Assembly: GCA_963666965.1 (NCBI GenBank)
Contig: OY762939.1
Span: 744,001 to 808,000, forward strand
Source: Proruminimicrobium sp963666965
Lineage (GTDB): Bacteria; Elusimicrobiota; Endomicrobiia; Endomicrobiales; Endomicrobiaceae
Length of the DNA stretch: 64,000 nucleotides
Direction of reading: 5' to 3'
A program made the position numbers and the translations under genes. This document shows positions 7,926 through 16,558 of this stretch, one piece after another. How positions within the stretch are numbered: position 1 is the stretch's first letter; every line of letters starts with the position of its first letter. The notes beneath the pieces were generated by a model. That model was not told where the DNA came from. It made no database searches and saw only the letters and a list, made by a program, of their open reading frames with translations.

Positions 7926-8969
7926 TTAATATTGAGCGCTCGTAAGCACCTTATATCCGTTTTTTGTTACAAGTACAGTATCTTCTATTCTTATTCCAAA
8001 CTTTCCGTTAAAATATACGCCCGGCTCTATTGTTATAACCATATTTTCTTTTAAAGTATCTTTTGATTTTTCAGAAACAGAAGGATACTCATGTATGTCT
8101 AGCCCGACTCCGTGTCCGGTGCCGTGAACAAAATTGGCTCCATATCCGGCTTTTTCAATTATATTTCGAGCCGAATTGTCTACTAAACTGCAATTCAGTC
8201 CGCTTTTAACGGTTTTCAAAGAAACTTCATGGGCATACTTCACCAATGCCAGAATCTTTTGAGTCTGGAGGTTGATTTTACCTAAAAATACAATCCGTGT
8301 CAAATCGCTGCAGTAGCCTTTATACATACATCCCATATCAATAAGAATCATATCGTTTTTTAATATTTTGCGATTATTGCTTGAGTGGTGAGGATTTGCG
8401 GAATTTGGGCCGCTTGCTACTATAGTTTTAAAACTAGGTTCAACTTTATATTTTGCAAATAACTCGGCTATCTTAAAATATATATCAAGTTCAGTCATGC
8501 CCGGCTTTATAAATTTTTTAATTTCAACGTAAACGGCTGAAATTATATTGCATGCCTTCTTTATATTTTTTATTTCATCCCGGGCCTTAACGCTTCTTAA
8601 GTATTTCGTTATTTGAGGAACTGTTTTGAGCGTTATCCCGTTTTTTTTCAGATTTTCAAACACAGCGTCAAAAACAGGCTTCATTATGTTTGAGTCCGCA
8701 TTTACTTCTTTAATTTTATTTTTTTTACAGATTTCAATTATGGAAGAACTGAGAGAAGAAGAGGAGGCAAACACGGCAATCTTTTTGCCGAAATACTCTT
8801 CAGCCTGGTTTTTAACCATTTCAGAAGTTACCGCAAAGACATTCTTTTTATGTGTCAAAAGCCAGAATCCGTCAAAATTGGCGCCTGTCAAATAATATAT
8901 ATCTTTAGGATTTGTTATTAAAACAGCCCGGCCGCAGCATAGTTCATATAATTTTTTTAAGTTTTGCAT
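7926..8969 (-). CDS. pepP: Xaa-Pro aminopeptidase (M24 family)
   Basis: This 347-residue cytosolic metallopeptidase removes N-terminal residues preceding proline. The first ~120 residues form the creatinase N-domain. The pita-bread catalytic domain shows the five metal ligands in order: IDMGCMYKGYCSD (two Asp), HGTGHGVGLDIHE (His), TIEPGVY (Glu) and IRIEDTV (Glu). It heads the operon with efp, accB and accC. No Shine-Dalgarno precedes the ATG. An extended -10 element ends six bases upstream, so translation may begin on a leaderless mRNA. Confidence 0.93.
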   Translation of the reverse strand: MQNLKKLYELCCGRAVLITNPKDIYYLTGANFDGFWLLTHKKNVFAVTSEMVKNQAEEYFGKKIAVFASSSSLSSSIIEICKKNKIKEVNADSNIMKPVFDAVFENLKKNGITLKTVPQITKYLRSVKARDEIKNIKKACNIISAVYVEIKKFIKPGMTELDIYFKIAELFAKYKVEPSFKTIVASGPNSANPHHSSNNRKILKNDMILIDMGCMYKGYCSDLTRIVFLGKINLQTQKILALVKYAHEVSLKTVKSGLNCSLVDNSARNIIEKAGYGANFVHGTGHGVGLDIHEYPSVSEKSKDTLKENMVITIEPGVYFNGKFGIRIEDTVLVTKNGYKVLTSAQY

Positions 8970-8973
8970 TAAG

Positions 8974-8984
8974 ATATTATATCA
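8974..8984 (-). promoter_or_regulatory. Extended -10 promoter of pepP, giving a leaderless mRNA
   Basis: On the minus strand the sequence reads TGATATAATATCTTAATG. It combines a perfect TATAAT (8976-8981) with an upstream TG at the extended -10 position. No good -35 is visible. Six bases separate TATAAT from the pepP ATG, so the predicted transcription start falls on or next to the start codon. Confidence 0.6.
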
Positions 8985-8998
8985 TTTTCAAGACTTAA

Positions 8999-9027
8999 TT
9001 GATAAAAATCGCCACTTCTTGTATAAT
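8999..9027 (+). promoter_or_regulatory. Sigma-70-type promoter of lepA
   Basis: TTGATA (8999-9004), a 17-base spacer and a perfect TATAAT (9022-9027) lie 33 bases before the lepA ATG. The predicted mRNA start is near 9034, leaving room for the ribosome site. The promoter is divergent from that of pepP. Confidence 0.75.
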
Positions 9028-9060
9028 ATCAAGCTAATAATTTTAAATAAGGTTGGAATC

Positions 9061-10851
9061 ATGAATAACATAAGAAATTTCTGCATTATAGCTCATATTG
9101 ACCACGGCAAAAGCACTTTGGCCGACAGGCTTTTGGAATATACGGGAACAATTTCAAAAAGAGAAATGAAAGACCAGATTCTTGACGCTATGGATCTTGA
9201 AAGAGAAAGAGGAATAACTATCAAGGCAAAAGCCGTGAGAATGAACTATAAGGACAAAGACGGAAAAGAATATATTTTGAATCTTGTTGATACTCCCGGC
9301 CACGTTGATTTTACATATGAAGTTTCGAGAGCTCTTGAGGCGTGCGAAGGGGCGCTTCTTATAATTGATGCGTCGCAGGGCGTTGAAGCGCAGACTCTGG
9401 CAAACACAATGCTTGCTAAGAATGCCAACCTTAAAATTATTCCTGTTATAAATAAAATAGATTTGCCTACAGCTGATGTCGATTCTGCATACGAACAGAT
9501 GAAAGAAGGTTTGTCTGTTGATGCCGAACCGATTCTTGCAAGCGCAAAGGAAGGAATAGGAATTTCTGAAATAATAGATTCCGTTATAGCAAATATTCCG
9601 GCTCCGCAGGGTCAAGAAGAGGAACCTCTTTCTGCTCTGATTTTTGATTCATTTTATGATTCATACAGAGGCGTAATAACGATTATAAGAATATTTGACG
9701 GAAAAATTAAAAAAGGCATGAAAATAAAATTTATGGCTTCCGATGCCGAACATGAAGTTTTAGAAGTCGGATATTTGAAGCCTAAAATGCTTGAATCAAA
9801 TGAGCTTTCGGCAGGAGAAGTAGGATATGTTGTTGCCGGAATTAAAACTATAAGAGATATAAAAATCGGAGATACAATAACCGAAATTGCAAGGCCTACT
9901 ACTCACCCTCACGAAGGGTATAAAGAGATCAATCCTTTTGTTTTTGCAGGTCTCTATCCTTACAGCTCGTCGGATTATGACAGCTTAAAAATGGCTCTTG
10001 AAAAACTGCAGCTTTCAGATTCGTCGCTTGTATATGTTCCGGAAACATCCGTGGCTCTCGGGTTCGGATACAGATGCGGATTTCTGGGACATCTTCATTT
10101 GGACATAGTAAAAGAAAGGCTTTCAAGAGAATTCGACTTAAGCCTTCTTGTTACGGCTCCTAACGTTATTTATAAATTAAAAGTAAAAGATAAATATTTT
10201 ACGATCGACAATCCCGCAAAGTTTCCTTTGAATGCAGATATTCAGGAAATATGGGAGCCTTATGTAAAGGCGACCGTAATCTGTCCTAACGAGTATATCG
10301 GTTCTGTTATGGATTTGTGTCAGAAAAGAAGAGGCAAACAGATAGATATGAAATATCTGGATATGAAGATAGTCATTTTAAAATATGAACTGCCTCTTGC
10401 AGAAATTATTGTAGGATTTTATGATGCTTTAAAATCCATTTCAAAAGGATACGCTTCATTTGATTATGAACATATCTCTCCGCAGCTTGGAGAGCTTGTC
10501 AAACTTGAAATTCTTGTCAATTCCGAAGTCGTTGACGCTTTTTCGGTTATAACGCATAAAGATAAAGCCCAGACGACTGCCCATTTTCTGACGGAAAAAC
10601 TTAAAGATATAATACCAAGACACATGTTTGAAATTCCGATACAGGCCAGAGTTAATAATAAATTTATAGCCAGAGAAACAATATCGGCTATGAGAAAAGA
10701 CGTTTTGGCAAAATGTTACGGAGGCGATATAAGCAGAAAAAGAAAACTGCTTGAAAAACAAAAAGAAGGCAAAAAGAAAATGAGGCAGTTTGGAAGGGTT
10801 GAGCTTCCTCCGGAAGCTTTTGTTGCAGTTTTACAGATAGACGACAAGTGA
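9061..10851 (+). CDS. lepA: Elongation factor 4 (LepA) GTPase
   Basis: This 596-residue translational GTPase acts on stalled or maturing ribosomes. The G-domain motifs are intact: AHIDHGKSTL near residue 11, DTPGHVDF, NKIDLP and a switch region. Domains II, III and V follow, then the LepA-specific C-terminal domain ending in a basic tail (GKKKMRQFG). I chose ATG 9061 over the in-frame ATG at 9019. The protein then begins MNNIRNFCIIAHIDHG as in the family, an AAGGTTGGA ribosome site precedes it, and 9019 overlaps the promoter. It is followed 35 bases later by lepB. Confidence 0.96.
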   Translation: MNNIRNFCIIAHIDHGKSTLADRLLEYTGTISKREMKDQILDAMDLERERGITIKAKAVRMNYKDKDGKEYILNLVDTPGHVDFTYEVSRALEACEGALLIIDASQGVEAQTLANTMLAKNANLKIIPVINKIDLPTADVDSAYEQMKEGLSVDAEPILASAKEGIGISEIIDSVIANIPAPQGQEEEPLSALIFDSFYDSYRGVITIIRIFDGKIKKGMKIKFMASDAEHEVLEVGYLKPKMLESNELSAGEVGYVVAGIKTIRDIKIGDTITEIARPTTHPHEGYKEINPFVFAGLYPYSSSDYDSLKMALEKLQLSDSSLVYVPETSVALGFGYRCGFLGHLHLDIVKERLSREFDLSLLVTAPNVIYKLKVKDKYFTIDNPAKFPLNADIQEIWEPYVKATVICPNEYIGSVMDLCQKRRGKQIDMKYLDMKIVILKYELPLAEIIVGFYDALKSISKGYASFDYEHISPQLGELVKLEILVNSEVVDAFSVITHKDKAQTTAHFLTEKLKDIIPRHMFEIPIQARVNNKFIARETISAMRKDVLAKCYGGDISRKRKLLEKQKEGKKKMRQFGRVELPPEAFVAVLQIDDK

Positions 10852-10886
10852 TGTGTTTTTTTAATATGAAGCAAAAGGGATAGATA

Positions 10887-11663
10887 ATGGAAACAAAACT
10901 GTTTGTTATAGGCTGTATTTTATTTGCGATTGCAATGGTTATGCTTGCAGTTAAGAAAAGATTTGTTAAAACCGAAAAGGCCCAGAAAACTTTTGAAAAT
11001 GTTTATTCATGGGTTGATACCGGCTGGACCGCTCTTATAATAGCTTCCGTTATAATGTTTTTTATAATACAGGCATTTAAAATACCGACAGGCAGCATGA
11101 GATCTACTTTGCTTGAAAAGGATCATCTTTTTGCCACTAAATTCGTATACGGTTTCAGAGTACCGTTTACGGATGGCAAGAGAGTATGGCCCGTAAAACA
11201 GGTAAAACAGGGAGATATAGTTATTTTTCAGTGTCCTCCCACAGCTTTAAGCATAGTTGAAAATATGGAAGGCGTTAAAAAGGACTATATTAAAAGATGC
11301 ATGGCTTTTGCAGGCGACAAAGTTGAAGTTAAAGATAAGGTTTTATTCATAAATGACAAAGAAATGGCCGAACCGTATGTTCAGCATATAGATTCTGAAA
11401 TATACAAAAATTTTAATTTATTTGAAACGCAGGAAGAATACCAAAAAGCATGGGAAGCCGGAAAATTTGCCACGCTTCCGCCTGCTTTTGTAAGAGATAA
11501 TTTCGGGCCTGTTATTGTTCCGAAGGGCCATTATATGGTTTTAGGCGATAACAGAGACGCTTCTTTCGATTCAAGATATTGGGGACCGCTGCCGGATAAA
11601 TACCTTAAAGGGCAGGCTCTTTTGATATACTGGCCTTTGAACAGAATAAGGATTATTTCATAA
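10887..11663 (+). CDS. lepB: Signal peptidase I
   Basis: This 258-residue membrane-bound protease removes signal peptides from exported proteins. Two membrane segments lie at about 3-22 and 47-65. The catalytic serine is in PTGSMRSTL near residue 72, the catalytic lysine in YIKRCMAFAGD near 132, and the closing box is LGDNRDASFDSRYWGP. The lepA-lepB order is common. The many signal-peptide proteins in this window are its likely substrates. A GATAG-type ribosome site precedes the ATG. Confidence 0.95.
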   Translation: METKLFVIGCILFAIAMVMLAVKKRFVKTEKAQKTFENVYSWVDTGWTALIIASVIMFFIIQAFKIPTGSMRSTLLEKDHLFATKFVYGFRVPFTDGKRVWPVKQVKQGDIVIFQCPPTALSIVENMEGVKKDYIKRCMAFAGDKVEVKDKVLFINDKEMAEPYVQHIDSEIYKNFNLFETQEEYQKAWEAGKFATLPPAFVRDNFGPVIVPKGHYMVLGDNRDASFDSRYWGPLPDKYLKGQALLIYWPLNRIRIIS

Positions 11664-11672
11664 GGAGGACTT

Positions 11673-12101
11673 ATGTTGTCATGGTACGGATGGATGTTTT
11701 TGTTTTTGGTTTTTCTCGGTATTGAAATAGGCACTCCGGGTATTTTTTATTTTGTATGTCTTTCGGCAGGCGCTCTTTTTGCGATGCTGGCTTCTCTTTT
11801 GGGAGCTTCATTTAATGTTGAATTGATAGTATTTTGCGCCGTTTCTCTTTCATCCATATTGTTTATCAGACCGTTGCTTAAGAAATATATAGATAAAAAG
11901 AAAATCAGTACCAATGTTGATGCGCTTATAGGGGCAGAAGCAGAAGTCATTGATTCAATTGAGAAGAGCAAATACGGCAAAGTAAAGGTTGCCGGCGAAA
12001 TATGGCTTGCAGTTTCCGATGAAGATTTTGCTGCAGGAGAAAAAGCATTTGTAAAATCTGTGGACGGTACTAAACTTATCGTCAGAAAAATAATAGCCTA
12101 A
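11673..12101 (+). CDS. NfeD-family membrane protein
   Basis: This 142-residue protein has two or three N-terminal membrane helices (about 4-80) and a C-terminal OB-fold (residues ~85-140; ALIGAEAEVIDSI, then GKVKVAGEIWLAVS). That matches short NfeD proteins, which partner with SPFH/stomatin proteins in membrane microdomains. The next gene, 11 bases downstream, encodes such an SPFH protein, which strongly supports the call. A GGAGG ribosome site lies just after the lepB stop. Confidence 0.88.
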   Translation: MLSWYGWMFLFLVFLGIEIGTPGIFYFVCLSAGALFAMLASLLGASFNVELIVFCAVSLSSILFIRPLLKKYIDKKKISTNVDALIGAEAEVIDSIEKSKYGKVKVAGEIWLAVSDEDFAAGEKAFVKSVDGTKLIVRKIIA

Positions 12102-12112
12102 GGGGGAGCAAG

Positions 12113-13027
12113 ATGATATTATGGATAGTTGCAATTATAGTAGTTGTTATTTTTATAGCCAATACGGTCCGGATTGTACAGCAGTATGAAAAAGGGTTGG
12201 TTGAAACTCTCGGTAAATATTCCGCAACAGTTGATGCAGGTGTTAATGTAATCATTCCTCTTTTTCAGAATTTAAGAAAAATAGATATGAGAGAACAGGT
12301 TATGGATGTTGCTCCTCAAAATGTTATCACAAAAGATAACGTAACTGTCACGGTAGACGCCATAATATATTTTCAGATAACAGATCCTGTAAAAGTTGTT
12401 TATAACGTCGCAAATTTTGCAATGGCCGCATTGAAACTTGCACAGACAAATTTGAGAAACGTAATCGGCGATATGGAACTTGATACGACTCTTACTTCAA
12501 GAGAAAAGATAAATACGCAGCTCAGAACGGTTATGGACGAAGCTACCGATAAATGGGGCGTAAAGATTACAAGAGTTGAAATACAAAAAATAGATCCTCC
12601 AAAAGATATTACCGATTCAATGTCTAAACAGATGAAAGCTGAAAGAGAAAAAAGAGCGAATATACTTGATGCCGAAGGCTTCAGACAGGCGGCCATTTTA
12701 AAAGCTGAAGGAGCAAGACAGGCAGTTATTCTGGAAGCCGAAGCAAAAAGACAGCAGTCTATTTTAGAAGCTGAAGGCCAGGCTGAAGCGATAAAAAGAG
12801 TTGCTGATGCCCAAAAATATGAAATTGACACAATATATAACGCAATTCATGCCGGTAAACCGACAAATGATCTTTTGGCTATAAAATATATGGAAGCTTT
12901 GGGAAAAGTTGCCGACGGGAATGCCACAAAAATATTTTTACCTTTGGAAACATCCGGAGTAATGGGATCTGTAGCCGGTATAGCCGAACTTTTTAAAGAC
13001 AAAAATAATGAAAAAGATAAGAAGTAA
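12113..13027 (+). CDS. SPFH/band 7 (stomatin/paraslipin-like) membrane protein
   Basis: This 304-residue protein has one N-terminal membrane anchor (about 2-18) and a band-7 domain starting QQYEKGLVETLGKY. A long Ala/Glu/Arg coiled coil follows (about 170-240, repeated ILEAEAxRQ-type units). Such proteins form oligomeric cages that organise the inner membrane and modulate FtsH-type proteases. It resembles QmcA/YbbK. It pairs with the upstream NfeD protein and ends the lepA operon before a strong terminator. Confidence 0.93.
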   Translation: MILWIVAIIVVVIFIANTVRIVQQYEKGLVETLGKYSATVDAGVNVIIPLFQNLRKIDMREQVMDVAPQNVITKDNVTVTVDAIIYFQITDPVKVVYNVANFAMAALKLAQTNLRNVIGDMELDTTLTSREKINTQLRTVMDEATDKWGVKITRVEIQKIDPPKDITDSMSKQMKAEREKRANILDAEGFRQAAILKAEGARQAVILEAEAKRQQSILEAEGQAEAIKRVADAQKYEIDTIYNAIHAGKPTNDLLAIKYMEALGKVADGNATKIFLPLETSGVMGSVAGIAELFKDKNNEKDKK

Positions 13028-13050
13028 TTAAATAGTTTGAAAATTCAGCA

Positions 13051-13088
13051 AAAAGCGCGGTCTTTATAAAGGCCGCGCTTTTTTTTAT
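13051..13088 (+). terminator. Strong rho-independent terminator between convergent genes
   Basis: A 32-base near-perfect palindrome (AAAAGCGCGGTCTTTA, 13051-13066, with 13067-13082, one G-T pair) is followed by a T-run. It lies 24 bases after the SPFH stop. The other strand also ends in a short T-run, so it can serve the convergent operon ending at 13085. Confidence 0.92.
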
Positions 13089-14101
13089 TTGTAAGTATTG
13101 AGCATATTTTCGGAATGTTTTTTTATGTATTCGGATTTTGTCCTTGCTATAATATCTTTTAAAAGTTTGACAGCTGTTTTAGAATCTCCCAACGAATAAT
13201 ATGTATCAGCCAGCATAAAATCTATTATTTCAAGATTACCGAATTTATTTTTTGCAGACAAAAGAATAGGTTTTGCTTTGTCATAATGCTGAAAAAGTAT
13301 ATATAAAGAAGCAAGATTAAGGATTAATTCCAGATCGTCATCTTTATTTGCATTCGGGAATTTCAATGCTGTAAGTAACGTTTTTTCGGCATCTTTAAAT
13401 CGTCCGTGTTCTTTGTAAAGATTTGAAAGATGAACCGCGATATCGCAATTTATTTCAACCGCAAAAACCTGTTCAAGCAGTTTAAGCGCCTCGTCAGCCA
13501 TACCGAGTTCCATAGCTGATTTTGCAAGTTTAATCGATGTGCAGACATCGGGCTGTATATCCTGGGCAATTTTATAATGTTTAAACGCTAAATTAAAAGC
13601 TCCCTGCATGGCATAGATATCGGCTATTTTTACGTTTGCGTGTCTTGATTTTTTATCTATGAGAAGCGCCTCCTGATATTTGTTTTTTGCATTTTCATAT
13701 AAAATATTATCCATATATATATCGGCAAGTATTATTTTAGGTATTATATTTTTCGGATATAAAAATTCCGCTTCTTTACATGTTTCTATTGCGGCTCCGT
13801 AATTATTTAACAGTTTATATATGTCTATAAGATACATGTAAATCTGGAATTTTTCCTTTTTTGATAATTTTGAATCGGTATCAATAAGAGGAATGCATAT
13901 ATTTTTTGCCTCGTTATATTTTTTATTTGACATATAGTAGACGATCAGATTCTGCTGCGCGGCCAGCTGTTGTTTTTTATTCTTGGCAGTATCTATTGTC
14001 GACGATAGAATTTGTTCCTGTGTCAGGTCCTCGGTCTGGCTAAACAGAGGAGAAACCAGAAATAAACACAATACAGCGAACAATAATTTATATTTTGACA
14101 T
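13085..14101 (-). CDS. Exported TPR-repeat protein
   Basis: This 338-residue protein has a signal peptide (LLFAVLCLFLVSPLFSQ) followed by about seven TPR-like helix pairs running to the end. Recurrent features are NYGAAIETCKEAEFLYP, AFNLAFKHYKIAQDIQP and AEKTLLTALKFP. TPR arrays mediate protein-protein contacts; no catalytic domain is visible. It overlaps the upstream TMTC-like gene by 14 bases, so it may work with that membrane protein in the periplasm. No specific function can be assigned. Confidence 0.8.
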   Translation of the reverse strand: MSKYKLLFAVLCLFLVSPLFSQTEDLTQEQILSSTIDTAKNKKQQLAAQQNLIVYYMSNKKYNEAKNICIPLIDTDSKLSKKEKFQIYMYLIDIYKLLNNYGAAIETCKEAEFLYPKNIIPKIILADIYMDNILYENAKNKYQEALLIDKKSRHANVKIADIYAMQGAFNLAFKHYKIAQDIQPDVCTSIKLAKSAMELGMADEALKLLEQVFAVEINCDIAVHLSNLYKEHGRFKDAEKTLLTALKFPNANKDDDLELILNLASLYILFQHYDKAKPILLSAKNKFGNLEIIDFMLADTYYSLGDSKTAVKLLKDIIARTKSEYIKKHSENMLNTYK

Positions 14102-15635
14102 TTTTTAAATTTTCCTCTTGTTTTTCTATTAAAATATCAGCCGTTTTCGCGTTGCCTGATAATCCAACCAATTTATCGTAATAATAAGCGCTTTTATCTG
14201 AATTTCCAACGTATTTATAGCATATAAATAATTTAATCAAAATATCCTTTTTGTCAAAATTGATAATAGGCTCAAGAATATTTATTGCCTGCTGATAATT
14301 TTTTTCATATATATTTATTACGGCCAGAAGATACAGATTATACGCGTTTTTATAGCCTGTTATTTCGGCAATTTCTTTAATTTTCTCGGCAGCTTTATGG
14401 GTATTGCCGTTTTTTAATAAATTATATGAATATAAATTAGCCAAAATTATATTGAAATTCGGTTTTTCATCGTCAACTGCCGCCAAAAGAGTTACCCCAT
14501 CTTTGAAATTTTTAAGTTTTGATGTGGTAAGAACAGATGATAAAATGATTAAGATTGTTAAAATAAAATACATTATTTTTTTATTTTTCAATTGTTCTAA
14601 AAATGATGTGAAAATTATTAAAATAAAAGCCAGCGGAATATACATTCTGCTTGCCTGATAAAATAATTGGCCTGACAATAAATTTATTTCAATAATCAGT
14701 AGTGGCATCAAAAAGTATAAAATTTTTTCATTTTTCGGTAATTTGCAGAAATAAACAAAAATAAAACTCATAAAAAAAGCAGCAATTCCAAAATAAAAAG
14801 AAAATAGATTTGTATGTGCTGAAAAATGTATTTTTAAAAAAAATATACCGGCATAATAATCGAAAAGTGTTTTATAATTGTTGATCAGGGTATGGTAATA
14901 ATGCGTTGCTGTAAATGTTTTTGAAGACGCAGAAAAATGTAAAACTAAAAATAGAATGCAAAAAAATATCCATGTGACGATCGCTTTTGATAATATTGTT
15001 TTAGATAATTTTTTATAAGAGATTAAAAAATATATAAAAGGGAAAAGCAAAGCAGTTTCTTTTATTAGTAAGGCCGTAAAGAATAAAAAATAATGAATTA
15101 AAATAAGATAGTTTTTGCGTGTTTGAAGATAGTTTAATAGGAATATTACTGACAATATAAGAAAAATAAACAACAATAAATCATTTCTGCCAGGAATCCA
15201 TACAACCGCAAACATGTTTATTGGATGTGCCACAAACAATATAACTGTAATAAAAGAAAGAAGAGGTTTAAAATAATAATGGTTTAATAAGAAAAAAAAT
15301 AGTATTGCGGCTATAGAATGCAATAATATATTTGTTGTATGAAAAGCAAAAGGAGAAGAATTAAAAAAAAAGTTATCCAACATAAAAGACAATGATAATA
15401 CCGGTCTGTAATAAGACGATATATCGTTTGCAAAAACCGTCTTTGTAAAAATATCTTTCAAAGAATAATTTTCAAAAGTAGCTTGAATGAAAAAATCATC
15501 ATCTATCATGCCACTTAGTCCGTATGATGCAGTTTTAAAATATATTAAAAAGCATGCGGCAAAGATTAAGACATAAGGTATTATTTTAAAGTACTTATTG
15601 TGTTGAGTGCATATATTAGTCATTATATTTTTCAT
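14088..15635 (-). CDS. TMTC-like polytopic membrane protein with C-terminal TPRs (putative GT-C glycosyltransferase), paralogue A
   Basis: This 515-residue protein has about ten to twelve membrane helices followed by a short TPR tail (from about residue 400). An acidic pair follows the first helix (MIDDDFFI), then SSYYRPVLSLSF, AHPINMF, WIPGRNDLL and LLIKETALL. These features match a large uncharacterised bacterial family related to eukaryotic TMTC O-mannosyltransferases. In GT-C enzymes the acidic pair in the first periplasmic loop binds metal and the lipid-linked sugar. Three longer paralogues lie at 24952-30316. It overlaps the patatin gene by 20 bases. Glycosyltransferase activity is inferred. 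Confidence 0.72.
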   Translation of the reverse strand: MKNIMTNICTQHNKYFKIIPYVLIFAACFLIYFKTASYGLSGMIDDDFFIQATFENYSLKDIFTKTVFANDISSYYRPVLSLSFMLDNFFFNSSPFAFHTTNILLHSIAAILFFFLLNHYYFKPLLSFITVILFVAHPINMFAVVWIPGRNDLLLFIFLILSVIFLLNYLQTRKNYLILIHYFLFFTALLIKETALLFPFIYFLISYKKLSKTILSKAIVTWIFFCILFLVLHFSASSKTFTATHYYHTLINNYKTLFDYYAGIFFLKIHFSAHTNLFSFYFGIAAFFMSFIFVYFCKLPKNEKILYFLMPLLIIEINLLSGQLFYQASRMYIPLAFILIIFTSFLEQLKNKKIMYFILTILIILSSVLTTSKLKNFKDGVTLLAAVDDEKPNFNIILANLYSYNLLKNGNTHKAAEKIKEIAEITGYKNAYNLYLLAVINIYEKNYQQAINILEPIINFDKKDILIKLFICYKYVGNSDKSAYYYDKLVGLSGNAKTADILIEKQEENLKNVKI

Positions 15636-16557
15636 ATATTTTTTTAATAATTATTTCTTTGATTTTACCGGCGTTATTTTTTCCTGCGATAAAGCCCGAC
15701 TGTATGCAGTAATTGGCTTTATCTAAATCCAAGACGCTTATATCTTTAACATCAGGTCTTATTACAATGTCTGACATAGCAAGGTTCATTTCATCTTTTT
15801 GCTGTCCCTGTATATAAATAGCCTGATATAAGGTTGAAATTATATTATTGAATGAGTTTTTTGTTATATCAGCCGCTACGCTTACTGTTATGATTACATC
15901 CGGCGAAAAAAGTTTTGCAACCGATACCGGTATATTTTCTACAAGACCGCCGTCTACAAGATATCGCTGCCCGTATTCAACAGGGGCAAATATGCCAGGT
16001 ATTGTGGCGCTTGCCCTTGCAGCAAGTGCAACATCGCCTTCTTTAAGTATTATTCTTTCTCCGGTTGTGATATCGGTGGCTATGCACACAAACGGTATAT
16101 TGAGCTGGAAAAACTGTTTGTTGCCGAGAGTTTTTCGCAGATATTTTTCAAGTTTTTCGGTTGAAAGAAGTTTTTCTGAAATTAAAAGAGTAAGAAGTGA
16201 AATATTGCTCAGATTGCTGATGTCTTTCCATTGAATGGTTGTCACCATATTTGCAATTTCATTTGTTGACATTCCTGCGCAGTACAAAGAACCGACCAAA
16301 GCTCCGATACTTGTGCCTACCACCATATCAAAAGGAATATTTTCTTCTTCAAGAGCTTTAAGAACTCCTATGTGCGCAAAGCCTCTCGCGCCGCCGCCGC
16401 CCAAAACGATAACTATTCTAGGTTTTTTTGAAGCCGGAAGATTTGATACTTTATCCCATAAATAATTCTGAAGAAATGTTTCCTGGTCTAAGGAAAACAG
16501 AGGATTGTTTAAAAATAAAAAAAATGACGTCAATATCAAAACTGTGAATTTTTTCAT
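15616..16557 (-). CDS. Patatin-like phospholipase, exported
   Basis: This 313-residue protein has a signal peptide (LILTSFFLFLNNPLFS) and a patatin domain. It shows the oxyanion loop GGGGARGFAHIG near residue 53, the nucleophile GTSIG near 84 and the catalytic Asp in LVDGGLVENIP. It resembles RssA/NTE-type patatins; those with a signal peptide may act in the periplasm or outer membrane. Substrates are probably phospholipids or lysophospholipids. It lies one base from the TolC-like gene stop, so it belongs to the same operon. Confidence 0.88.
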   Translation of the reverse strand: MKKFTVLILTSFFLFLNNPLFSLDQETFLQNYLWDKVSNLPASKKPRIVIVLGGGGARGFAHIGVLKALEEENIPFDMVVGTSIGALVGSLYCAGMSTNEIANMVTTIQWKDISNLSNISLLTLLISEKLLSTEKLEKYLRKTLGNKQFFQLNIPFVCIATDITTGERIILKEGDVALAARASATIPGIFAPVEYGQRYLVDGGLVENIPVSVAKLFSPDVIITVSVAADITKNSFNNIISTLYQAIYIQGQQKDEMNLAMSDIVIRPDVKDISVLDLDKANYCIQSGFIAGKNNAGKIKEIIIKKIYEKYND

Positions 16558-16558
16558 G

